From positions 877,501 through 941,500 of the forward strand of contig NZ_CP046266.1 in assembly GCF_009720625.1 (NCBI RefSeq): a DNA stretch of 64,000 nucleotides. The letters are read 5' to 3'. Positions 36,664-43,873 of the stretch are shown one piece after another (positions within the stretch are counted from its first letter, which is position 1; the number at the start of each line of letters is the position of its first letter). The notes under the pieces were generated by a model. The model was not told the DNA's origin. It saw nothing but the letters and a program-made list of their open reading frames with translations, and made no database searches. A program made the translations under genes and the position numbers. The DNA is from Metabacillus sediminilitoris (GTDB lineage: Bacteria > Bacillota > Bacilli > Bacillales > Bacillaceae).

Positions 36664-37536
36664 ATGTCCTACATTGAATGTAAAATTCCACCCTTCCCTA
36701 TTTTGATTAAAGGGGGATATGCCATATTTGAAAAAGGGGCAAAACACTTTAAACGGGTGTTTACAGTCTTTGACTTGATCTATGTAAAATCGGGAGAATT
36801 GTTTATTACAGAGGATAATATTCCTTATACAATTAAGGCGGGACAATACATCATTTTAGTACCTGGATTTGAGCACTTTGGTCATAAAGATTGCCAAGTA
36901 AAAACAGAATATTATTGGCTTCACTTTATGATGCCGAATAATTATGAACTTGTTGAAGCAGGTATTGAAAATTGGGCTGAAATTTATGTTGAGGAGGGTG
37001 ATTTTATTCATCCTGCCACATATCGTTTTTGCTTGCCATGTGTAGGAGAAATTGAGAATGTTACGTTTGTTGAAACAATCTTTGATAATTTAACGAAAAT
37101 AAATCATCAAACATCCGATTTTCAACTACGACAGCAGCTGTATTTTCAGGAATTTCTTATTCATTTGCAAAAAGAAGCATGTAAAATACCAACAGCAGCT
37201 AAACGGGTTGTAGAAGAAACAGTCAAATATGTTCAAGAACATTATAAAGAGGAAGTGAAAATGGAGGCTATTGCAAATGCTCTTCATTTTCATCCTGACT
37301 ATATTACACGCTGTATGCAAAAAATCATTGGTATTACCCCAAATATGTATTTAAATCAATACCGGGTAAATCAAGCGAAAAGATTGTTAGCAACAACCGA
37401 TGAAAAAGTGGCGAGTATCTCCAAAGAGGTAGGAATTTTAGATTCAACCTATTTTTCTAAGCTATTTAAACGGATAGAGGGCATAAGCCCTCTCGAGTAT
37501 CGAAATGTCATTCATAGAAAAGATCGTAGGGGTTAA
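36664..37536 (+). CDS. AraC family transcriptional regulator
   Basis: 290 residues. N-terminal cupin-type sensor with DLIYVKSGELFITEDNIPY and KAGQYIILVPGFEHFGHKDC. C-terminal double helix-turn-helix: MEAIANALHFHPDYITRCMQ and VASISKEVGILDSTYFSKLF, ending KRIEGISPLEYRN. It would bind DNA through both HTH units and sense a small molecule, perhaps a sugar. Its neighbours are a decayed MATE gene (divergent) and GH13 genes (convergent), so its present target is unclear. It may regulate only itself or genes elsewhere. Confidence 0.85.
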   Translation: MSYIECKIPPFPILIKGGYAIFEKGAKHFKRVFTVFDLIYVKSGELFITEDNIPYTIKAGQYIILVPGFEHFGHKDCQVKTEYYWLHFMMPNNYELVEAGIENWAEIYVEEGDFIHPATYRFCLPCVGEIENVTFVETIFDNLTKINHQTSDFQLRQQLYFQEFLIHLQKEACKIPTAAKRVVEETVKYVQEHYKEEVKMEAIANALHFHPDYITRCMQKIIGITPNMYLNQYRVNQAKRLLATTDEKVASISKEVGILDSTYFSKLFKRIEGISPLEYRNVIHRKDRRG

Positions 37537-37616
37537 ATGGATCTTCCTTTATAAAAGCATATCCCGCCTTAGGAAGAGCAAAAAACTTCAGGACGTTTAT
37601 AGCATTATATCTAGTT

Positions 37617-39374
37617 CTATTTTTTATAGATCAGTAAAAAAGCAAAATCATATGAATCAAGAGTAATCGTAATTTTAGTTGAGTGTGCTGCAAATTCTTC
37701 CATCGTAAGGAGATTAATAATGTGTTGATCAATCAAATTTAATGGTAATTCAAGTGTTTGCCTTGCAGGATGATTATTCATGATTGCTATAAAAAGCTGC
37801 TTAGTTGTTTCCCTGCTATAGCAAATCGTATTTTGTGCATTACTCGCTTCTAATATGCTAAAGAGTCCATCATTGGCTAAAATCGGATAAGTTTTTCGCA
37901 AGCTAATTAATTTTTTGGAAAAATTGAGCATATCAAGATCACGTGCATTTTTATCCCATACCATACACTTTCTGCAACCTGGATCTTGCTCACCAGTTAG
38001 ACCAATTTCATCACCATAATAAATCGAAGGTGAGCCTGTAAAGCTTAGTTGAAAGGCTGTCAATAGCTTTACTTTTTGTTTATTCATTCTTGCCAGGTTT
38101 ACAAGACGGGGTGTATCATGACTTCCAAGTAAATTAAAAGCCGCCTCTTGAACAGATCTCGGGTATTGGTGAAGATAGCCCTGCAGTTCTTGACTAAATT
38201 GTTCGGCACCAATCGCATCATAAGCAAAAAAGCGAAGAAGTAAGTTGGCAAGCGGATAATTCATAACAGCATCAAATTGATCACCGTGGAGCCACGGCAT
38301 TGCATCATGCCATACTTCTCCTACAAGATATACATCTTTGTTTATTGCTTTTACAGCATGTCTAAATTCCCGCCAAAATTGATGGTCGATTTCATTTGCT
38401 ACATCTAATCTCCAGCCGTCAATTCCAAATTCTCTGACCCAATATTGCCCAACCTCTACCAAATATTTTTTCACTTCAGGATTCTGCGTATTTAACTTAG
38501 GCATTGTTTTTTCAAATGCAAAGGTATGATAGGTTGGATGATCTTGATCTGTTGTTATGAGATGAAACCAATCTTTATATTTTGAACTGTTTCGATTTTT
38601 TATGACATCTAAAAAAGGAGGGAAATCTTCGCCACAATGATTAAATACAGCATCTAGCATGACTTTTATGCCATGTTTGTGACATTCATTCACTAACCGT
38701 TTAAACGTAGCTTTATCACCAAATTGTGGATCAATTTCCATATAATCAATCGTGTCATATTTATGATTGGAGCGAGCCTTAAAAATAGGCGTGAAATAGA
38801 TTCCGGTAATTCCTAAATCCACTAAATAATCGAGATGCTGCAAAACACCTTCAAAATCACCGCCGAATACAGAAGATGTTGTTGGTTCTGTACTATTCCA
38901 TTGCAGCGTTCCGCTAGGATCATTTTCAACATTTCCATTTGCAAAGCGATCAGGAAAAATTTGATACCATACCGTATTTTTAACCCAGTCTGGTGCGGCA
39001 AAGCGGTCTGAAGGGTGATGGTATGGGAAACAGAAATAGGCTGAAAAATCATCGTGAATCGAATCACTAAACCCTCTTTCCGTGTAAAAAAGCTCTTGTT
39101 CATTGTTTTTTAAATGAAAGGCGTATCGCAATCGACGTTGTGGAGGGATGACCTCAACCACCCAATAATCAAATAACTCGTCACTTCCACTTTTTTGCAT
39201 GTCAAGTGAACGACGCTTCCAATGATTGTTTTCAAATTCAAACTGGTCACCATAAGTTAAAGAAACAACGTCAATATCATTGCGCTTTGTTCGTAGTTGG
39301 ATATGCAATGAATTGTCAGTGTATGCATAAGCAAACTGATTTTTTGGTCGATGGTAAATGGCTTCTTTAAGCAT
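37617..39374 (-). CDS. GH13 glycosidase, neopullulanase/cyclomaltodextrinase (maltogenic amylase) type
   Basis: 585 residues, no signal peptide, so cytoplasmic. An N-terminal CBM34-like domain of about 120 residues precedes the (beta/alpha)8 barrel, which starts WYQIFPDRFANGN. All four GH13 regions are intact: LDAVFNHCG; GIDGWRLDVANEI with the nucleophile Asp; YLVGEVWHD with the acid Glu; LLGSHDTPR with the third Asp. This architecture is typical of GH13 subfamily 20 enzymes that hydrolyse cyclodextrins, pullulan and maltodextrins. ATG follows ggagg on the minus strand. No maltose transport genes are nearby. Confidence 0.88.
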   Translation of the reverse strand: MLKEAIYHRPKNQFAYAYTDNSLHIQLRTKRNDIDVVSLTYGDQFEFENNHWKRRSLDMQKSGSDELFDYWVVEVIPPQRRLRYAFHLKNNEQELFYTERGFSDSIHDDFSAYFCFPYHHPSDRFAAPDWVKNTVWYQIFPDRFANGNVENDPSGTLQWNSTEPTTSSVFGGDFEGVLQHLDYLVDLGITGIYFTPIFKARSNHKYDTIDYMEIDPQFGDKATFKRLVNECHKHGIKVMLDAVFNHCGEDFPPFLDVIKNRNSSKYKDWFHLITTDQDHPTYHTFAFEKTMPKLNTQNPEVKKYLVEVGQYWVREFGIDGWRLDVANEIDHQFWREFRHAVKAINKDVYLVGEVWHDAMPWLHGDQFDAVMNYPLANLLLRFFAYDAIGAEQFSQELQGYLHQYPRSVQEAAFNLLGSHDTPRLVNLARMNKQKVKLLTAFQLSFTGSPSIYYGDEIGLTGEQDPGCRKCMVWDKNARDLDMLNFSKKLISLRKTYPILANDGLFSILEASNAQNTICYSRETTKQLFIAIMNNHPARQTLELPLNLIDQHIINLLTMEEFAAHSTKITITLDSYDFAFLLIYKK

Positions 39375-39491
39375 GGTTCCTCCACTCGAGTTCTAGTTTT
39401 TTTAAAGTTAAATCCATGTTTTACTTTTAAGCAACGCTACCTGAGATCGCGCCGTATAGAAAGCACAGACCTGGCGCATGAGCTTTTCATT

Positions 39492-39742
39492 TGTCTAGCT
39501 CCAGCGCCTAGCCCCTCGAGGCCACAAGACAATCAAGAATTGAAGGAAATAGCACCTACTCTATATTCCTGATTGTCTTATGCTAGTCGGGGCTGAACAA
39601 GGCGCTTATGCTTTTCATTTGTCTAGCTCCAGCGCCTAGCCCCTCGAGGTCATAAGCCAATTAGGAATTGAAGGTAAAGAACACCTTCTATTCCTAATCG
39701 TCTTATGCTAGTCGGGGCTGAACAAGGCGCTTATGCTTTTCT
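39492..39742. repeat. Two tandem copies of a palindromic Bacillaceae intergenic repeat
   Basis: Copies begin TGTCTAGCTCCAGCGCC at 39492 and 39620 (128-bp step) and end GGGGCTGAACAAGGCGC followed by TTATGCTTTTC. Within each, AGCGCC...GGCGCT, AGCCCC...GGGGCT and a central arm pair as one long hairpin (copy 1 AAGACAATCA/TGATTGTCTT; copy 2 ATTAGGAAT/ATTCCTAAT). The end of a third, decayed copy (tggcgcatgagcttttcattt) precedes. I recall this family as common between genes in Bacillaceae. It fills most of the 463-bp gap; no gene is visible there. Confidence 0.85.
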
Positions 39743-39858
39743 AATATAATCGACACTTTTAGAAAATTTTAACCCATTGCAGTTTGACGTTTTTGTATTG
39801 AAAGCGTACTCTTAATAGGATTGGTTTAAATATCATTGTGAATGTTGGGGGAACGGAG

Positions 39859-41250
39859 ATGTGTAAGCAAGCTATTAAACGATTACTGATTCCGTTTCTT
39901 CTTTTTTATGCGATTCCAGTAAACGCAGTTGAAAAAGAAGAAAAAACATGGCAGGAAGAATTAATGTATTACATTGAAATTGATCGATTTAATAATGGGA
40001 ATCCACATAATGATGGAGTTGATGCGGATCCAGAAAATCCGTCTGCCTATCATGGGGGAGATCTTGAAGGGATTATTAAGAGATTAGACTACATAAAAGA
40101 GATGGGATTTACAGCAATAATCATATCATCTATTTTTGCAACTGATGAGAGTCCATATTCAGGCGGTCTTGTAGAGGATTATAGAAAAGTTGATGAACAT
40201 TTTGGAAGCTTTGAAGATTTGCAGGGCTTGATTGCTGAAGCTCATAAGCGAGATATGAAGATTATGTTAGACTTTATGGTCAATCAAGGAGAATCAGCTC
40301 ATTCTGTTTCAAAAGACGTACTTATTGAAGAGGCAAAGTGGTGGGTGGAAGAAACGAAGATAGATGGTTATTATATAAACGATGCTGATACAATTGATAC
40401 TGAGTTTTGGGAAGACTTTCAGTCTAAATTAGGAAAGAAAAGCGAGAATTTTTACTTAATAGGTTCATTAAGAGACAATCAAGAGAAAGTGATAGCAAAT
40501 TACTTAGAAGCAGGTTTCGATTCTATTTTAAATGAACATTTTTATAAAGAAGCTTCAGCTGCTTTTGCAAATGTCGACCAGCCTTTTGCTGATGTTACTA
40601 AGGTTGTAGAATCATCACATTCGAATAGTCCATTTATTGACAACAACAAGACTGTCCGCTTTACTAGAAATGCGATTGAAAATAACCAACATCCTGGAAA
40701 TCGATTGAAAATAGCATTTTCCTATATGTATACCATTCCAGGCACACCTGTTGTTTATTATGGTACTGAAATTGCCATAGATGGGGGCAAACCTCCGGAA
40801 AACAGACCATTAATGAATTTTCAACCAGAGGAAGAATTAATTGATTACATTAGTAAACTAGCGAAAATTCGCGACAGTTTCCCGTCCTTAACCAAGGGTG
40901 ATTATGAAGTTTTATATGAAAAAGATGGGATGATTCTTTTTAAGCGATCATTTCAAGATGAGACAGTCATTATTGTTATAAATAATACATCAGCTTCACA
41001 AAAAGTAAAGGTATCAGCTGCTGAAATCGTCAGTAATAAAGAGTTGAGAGGTTTACTAACAGGTAATACAGTACAAGATGCTAATGGGGAATATGAATTT
41101 ATCATTGATCGGGAACAAGCAGAAATTTATGAAATCAAAGATAAAACGGGTATAAACATACCACTTATAAGTGTGTTTGTTCTCGTTCCATTATTATTTA
41201 TCTTGTTTTTGATTATTGCAAAAAAACGAGGACAACGGAATCATCTATAA
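39859..41250 (+). CDS. Secreted, membrane-anchored GH13-like protein lacking catalytic residues (pseudoenzyme)
   Basis: 463 residues from the ATG at 39859 (gggggaacggag upstream; the GTG at 39838 is an alternative). Signal peptide IKRLLIPFLLFYAIPVNA, then an amylase-type barrel (YYIEIDRFNNGNPHNDG, YHGGDLEGIIKRLDYIKEMG). C-terminal anchor near residues 430-455 (PLISVFVLVPLLFILFLIIA) with a basic tail. The GH13 regions are altered: I LDFMVNQ (His to Gln); II DGYYINDADTI (Arg to Tyr, nucleophile Asp to Asn); III LIGSLRD (Glu to Ser); IV FIDNNKTVRF (His-Asp to Asn-Lys). The segment between regions I and II is short (about 31 residues). The frame is intact, so it is probably a binding or structural protein rather than an enzyme. 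Confidence 0.85.
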   Translation: MCKQAIKRLLIPFLLFYAIPVNAVEKEEKTWQEELMYYIEIDRFNNGNPHNDGVDADPENPSAYHGGDLEGIIKRLDYIKEMGFTAIIISSIFATDESPYSGGLVEDYRKVDEHFGSFEDLQGLIAEAHKRDMKIMLDFMVNQGESAHSVSKDVLIEEAKWWVEETKIDGYYINDADTIDTEFWEDFQSKLGKKSENFYLIGSLRDNQEKVIANYLEAGFDSILNEHFYKEASAAFANVDQPFADVTKVVESSHSNSPFIDNNKTVRFTRNAIENNQHPGNRLKIAFSYMYTIPGTPVVYYGTEIAIDGGKPPENRPLMNFQPEEELIDYISKLAKIRDSFPSLTKGDYEVLYEKDGMILFKRSFQDETVIIVINNTSASQKVKVSAAEIVSNKELRGLLTGNTVQDANGEYEFIIDREQAEIYEIKDKTGINIPLISVFVLVPLLFILFLIIAKKRGQRNHL

Positions 41251-41307
41251 CAGAAAAGAGCTGACAGGTGTGTAATGCACCCCAAAAGTTAGAGTGAAAT
41301 CTAACAT

Positions 41308-41889
41308 TTGGGGTGTATTTTTATGACTAAATATAGTGAGCAATTTAAGTTAATGCTCGTAAAAGAGTATCTAGAAGGGAAATTAGGATATGACCTTTTG
41401 GCAAAGAAACATAATATAAAAAGCAGTTCTCCAATTAAGCGGTGGGTAAAAGTATACGAGAAATTTGGGATAGATGGGTTGATGAGGAAGAAGTATAAGG
41501 AAACATATCCTGTTCAATTCAAGCTGGATGTATTAAGCTTTATGAATAGTACAGGTTCTTCAGAGACGGAAACTGCCCTTCAATTTGGGTTAACAAATCC
41601 TCCAATAATAGCTTCATGGAAGAAAGCTTTTTTGGAAGGTGGCACTGAAGCCCTGGATAGAGCGAAAGGGAGACCGCCCATGTCTGATAAATCCAAGAAC
41701 CAAAAAAGTAAAATTCCTGCAGAAGAAAAAGAAATGACGTACGAACAAAAATTGGAGAAAGAAAATGAACTTCTTCGCTTAGAGGTAGAATACTTAAAAA
41801 AGTTACAAGCTTTTCAGATGGATCCGGAAAGCTATCTAGAAAAGCACAAGCAGCGTTATCATTCGAACTCAAAGAAAAATTCCGATTAA
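41308..41889 (+). CDS. IS3-family transposase OrfA
   Basis: 193 residues. Two helix-turn-helix domains (YSEQFKLMLVKEYLEGKLG and FKLDVLSFMNSTGSSETET), then a charged linker and a leucine-zipper-like segment EKENELLRLEVEYLKKLQ. It recognises the element ends. A slippery heptamer A AAA AAG at 41796-41802 (codons tta aaa aag) should allow a -1 shift into the OrfB frame, producing the OrfAB transposase. The frame after the shift is open to OrfB. Confidence 0.9.
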   Translation: MGCIFMTKYSEQFKLMLVKEYLEGKLGYDLLAKKHNIKSSSPIKRWVKVYEKFGIDGLMRKKYKETYPVQFKLDVLSFMNSTGSSETETALQFGLTNPPIIASWKKAFLEGGTEALDRAKGRPPMSDKSKNQKSKIPAEEKEMTYEQKLEKENELLRLEVEYLKKLQAFQMDPESYLEKHKQRYHSNSKKNSD

Positions 41890-41948
41890 AAGATGTTCTA
41901 CAGATAGTTGATATTCCTGAATCTTCGTATCACTATCATATAAAGCGA

Positions 41949-42713
41949 ATGAAGGAAGAGAATCCCGATCAAAATCTTGAAGAATGTATTCAATCCATAT
42001 TCGAGGACCATGACGGCAATTACGGTTACCGACGTATTCATTTAGAATTGAAAAACCGTCAATTAAAAGTAAATCACAAAAAGGTTCAACGAATTATGAA
42101 GAAACTCGGACTCAAAGGAAATAAGTTTACACGAAAATCACGCAAGTATAGTTCTTACAAAGGGAATATTGGAACTGTCGCCAAGAACCTTATTAATCGC
42201 CGTTTTCGCACAAATGTATGCCATCAAAAAATAACAACAGATATCACAGAATTTAAGTGTTCTGATGGAAAACTTTTTTTTAATCCATTCATGGATATGT
42301 TCAATAGCGAAATTCTATCTTATGGGATAAGTAGTCACCCAACACTAGATTTAGTCCTAGAACCTCTAGAAGAAATACTAGAAATTGTGAAAAATTCAAA
42401 ATACAGAACTACTATGCATTCTGATCAAGGCTGGCATTATCAACATAAAAAATGGGTGAAAAAACTCAAGGAAAATAAAGTTTTCCAGAGTATGTCACGA
42501 AAAGGAAATTGTTTAGATAATTCACCGATGGAGAACTTTTTTGGATTAATGAAACAAGAAATGTATTATGGAGAAGCACTATGCACATTTGAGGAATTAA
42601 AACAGAAAATTGAGAGATATATCAATTATTATAATAATAAGCGTATAAAACAAAAATTGGCAGGCATGAGTCCGGTTCAATACCGTATCCATACCAGCCA
42701 ATTAGTTGCTTAA
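41949..42713 (+). CDS. IS3-family transposase OrfB (DDE integrase domain)
   Basis: 254 residues from the first ATG at 41949; the frame is open further upstream to the OrfA slippery site and reads LSFELKEKFRLKDVLQIVDI before the ATG, so the true product is probably an OrfAB fusion. Contains the HTH_21-like block YGYRRIHLELKNRQLKVNHK and the DDE core: Asp in TTDITEF, Asp in MDMFNSE or in HSDQGWHY, and Glu in NSPMENFFGLMKQE. Ends with INYYNNKRIKQKLAGMSPVQ. All key residues are present, so it could be active. Confidence 0.92.
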   Translation: MKEENPDQNLEECIQSIFEDHDGNYGYRRIHLELKNRQLKVNHKKVQRIMKKLGLKGNKFTRKSRKYSSYKGNIGTVAKNLINRRFRTNVCHQKITTDITEFKCSDGKLFFNPFMDMFNSEILSYGISSHPTLDLVLEPLEEILEIVKNSKYRTTMHSDQGWHYQHKKWVKKLKENKVFQSMSRKGNCLDNSPMENFFGLMKQEMYYGEALCTFEELKQKIERYINYYNNKRIKQKLAGMSPVQYRIHTSQLVA

Positions 42714-42762
42714 TATAAAACTCTAACTTTCGGGGGGCTCTTCAGTGTCAGCTCTTTTTGTG

Positions 42763-42787
42763 AAGAAACAGCGGTATGCTGTTTCTT
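42763..42787 (-). terminator. Hairpin downstream of the SDR gene
   Basis: AAGAAACAGC (42763-42772) pairs exactly with GCTGTTTCTT (42778-42787) with a 5-base loop. No strong T-run; a possible terminator for the minus-strand SDR gene. Confidence 0.45.
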
Positions 42788-42818
42788 ACTAATTGGTGCT
42801 AAAGGCAATTATGCTTTT

Positions 42819-43691
42819 CTAGCCATTGACAATTCTTCCGCCATTAACATGAATCATTTGTCCCGTCATGTAGGATGAGTCATCACTTGCCAGGAAAACG
42901 TATGCTGGTGCCAATTCTTCAGGCTGTCCAGGACGTTTAAATGCTGTATCAGCACCAAATGTATTGACTTGTTCTGCTGTGAAGGTTGATGGGATTAATG
43001 GTGTCCAAATAGGTCCTGGTGCAACAGCATTTACGCGAATGCCTTTACTTGCTAAAGACAGTGCTAATGAGCGGGTGAAAGTAGTAATAGCTCCTTTTGT
43101 CGCTGAATAATCAATTAACTGTTCATTACCTGCATAAGCCGTCACAGATGAAGTATTAACAATTGTACTACCCTTTTTCATATGCGGTAGGGCAGCTTTA
43201 GTTAAATAGAATTGTGAAAATATGTTTGTGCGAAATGTTCTTTCAAGCTGTTCACTTGTTATATCCTCAATCCCTTTTTGTGGATGTTGTTCAGCTGCAT
43301 TGTTGACTAAAATATCGATTTTTCCAAATGTGTTGATAGTCTCTGAAACAATGTTTTGGCAGGTAGATTCATCGCCAATATCTCCAGAGATAAGTAAACA
43401 TTTTTGACCTTGTTCTTCAACAAGTTCTTTCGTATCAGCAGCATCTTTTTGTTCATCTAAGTATGAGATCACCACATTTGCACCTTCTTTTGCAAAAAAG
43501 AGGGCCACAGCTCGACCAATTCCACTATCACCTCCAGTGATAATGGCAATTTTATCTTTTAATTTTCCACTACCTTTATAGGAAGAGTCATCAAATTTTG
43601 GTGCAGGATTCATCATATCTTCATGACCTGGCTGTACATCTTGATGTTGCGGCGGCAATGTTTGTTTTGGTTGATTTTGCTTTGTAGACAA
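42819..43691 (-). CDS. Short-chain dehydrogenase/reductase, general-stress type (YdaD/YhxC-like)
   Basis: 290 residues from a TTG start at 43691, chosen because aggagg lies about 11 bases upstream on the minus strand; the open frame upstream overlaps the promoter. N-terminal extension QPKQTLPPQHQDVQPGHED, then the NAD(P)-binding TGGDSGIGRAVALFF, NNAAEQHPQK, and the active site Ser and YSATKGA. It closes with GRPGQPEELAPAYVFLASDD. This long N-terminal extension is typical of Bacillus stress dehydrogenases (Gsp39). The substrate is unknown. A sigma-B promoter lies upstream. Confidence 0.85.
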   Translation of the reverse strand: MSTKQNQPKQTLPPQHQDVQPGHEDMMNPAPKFDDSSYKGSGKLKDKIAIITGGDSGIGRAVALFFAKEGANVVISYLDEQKDAADTKELVEEQGQKCLLISGDIGDESTCQNIVSETINTFGKIDILVNNAAEQHPQKGIEDITSEQLERTFRTNIFSQFYLTKAALPHMKKGSTIVNTSSVTAYAGNEQLIDYSATKGAITTFTRSLALSLASKGIRVNAVAPGPIWTPLIPSTFTAEQVNTFGADTAFKRPGQPEELAPAYVFLASDDSSYMTGQMIHVNGGRIVNG

Positions 43692-43736
43692 TGTAAAAAA
43701 ACCTCCTATTTTTAAGTGTAATGATGTGTTTTTGTT

Positions 43737-43762
43737 ATTCCCGAATGAAGGTATGATTAAAC
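43737..43762 (-). promoter_or_regulatory. Sigma-B-type promoter of the SDR gene
   Basis: On the minus strand GTTTAA (43762-43757), 14 bases, then GGGAAT (43742-43737). This fits the sigma-B consensus GTTTAA-N13-15-GGGWAW and lies 45 bp before the TTG start. Confidence 0.72.
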
Positions 43763-43834
43763 GTAAGATGAGAATTGCTGTGATGTACGCCAATAATTGT
43801 AGGAGATGAATGAATTGAGAGGATTCCTAAACAA

Positions 43835-43865
43835 AAAGCCCTGAAACAGGAAGTTTCAGAGCTTT
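43835..43865 (-). terminator. Terminator of the yitJ-metH operon
   Basis: Minus strand AAAGCTCTGAAAC pairs with GTTTCAGGGCTTT (one mismatch), followed by TTG and T-rich sequence; 9 bp beyond the metH stop. Confidence 0.65.
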
Positions 43866-43873
43866 AAAAAGTT

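Larger units (their letters stand above)
41271..42744 (+). mobile_element. IS3-family insertion sequence (IS150-like), complete
   Basis: 1474 bp. The left end TGTAATGCACCCCAAAAG and the right end (read inward) TGAAGAGCCCCCCGAAAG are imperfect inverted repeats that continue into the shared TTAGAGT. The element starts TG and ends CA. It is flanked by a 3-bp duplication GTG (41268-41270 and 42745-42747). It carries OrfA and OrfB in the -1 frame with a slippery A AAA AAG. Insertion is in the loop of the terminator of the preceding GH13-like gene. Confidence 0.93.

Noticed and set aside
39797..39810. cre box before the GH13-like pseudoenzyme (TGAAAGCGTACTCT)
   Set aside because: Two mismatches at key positions of the consensus; too weak to list as a feature.
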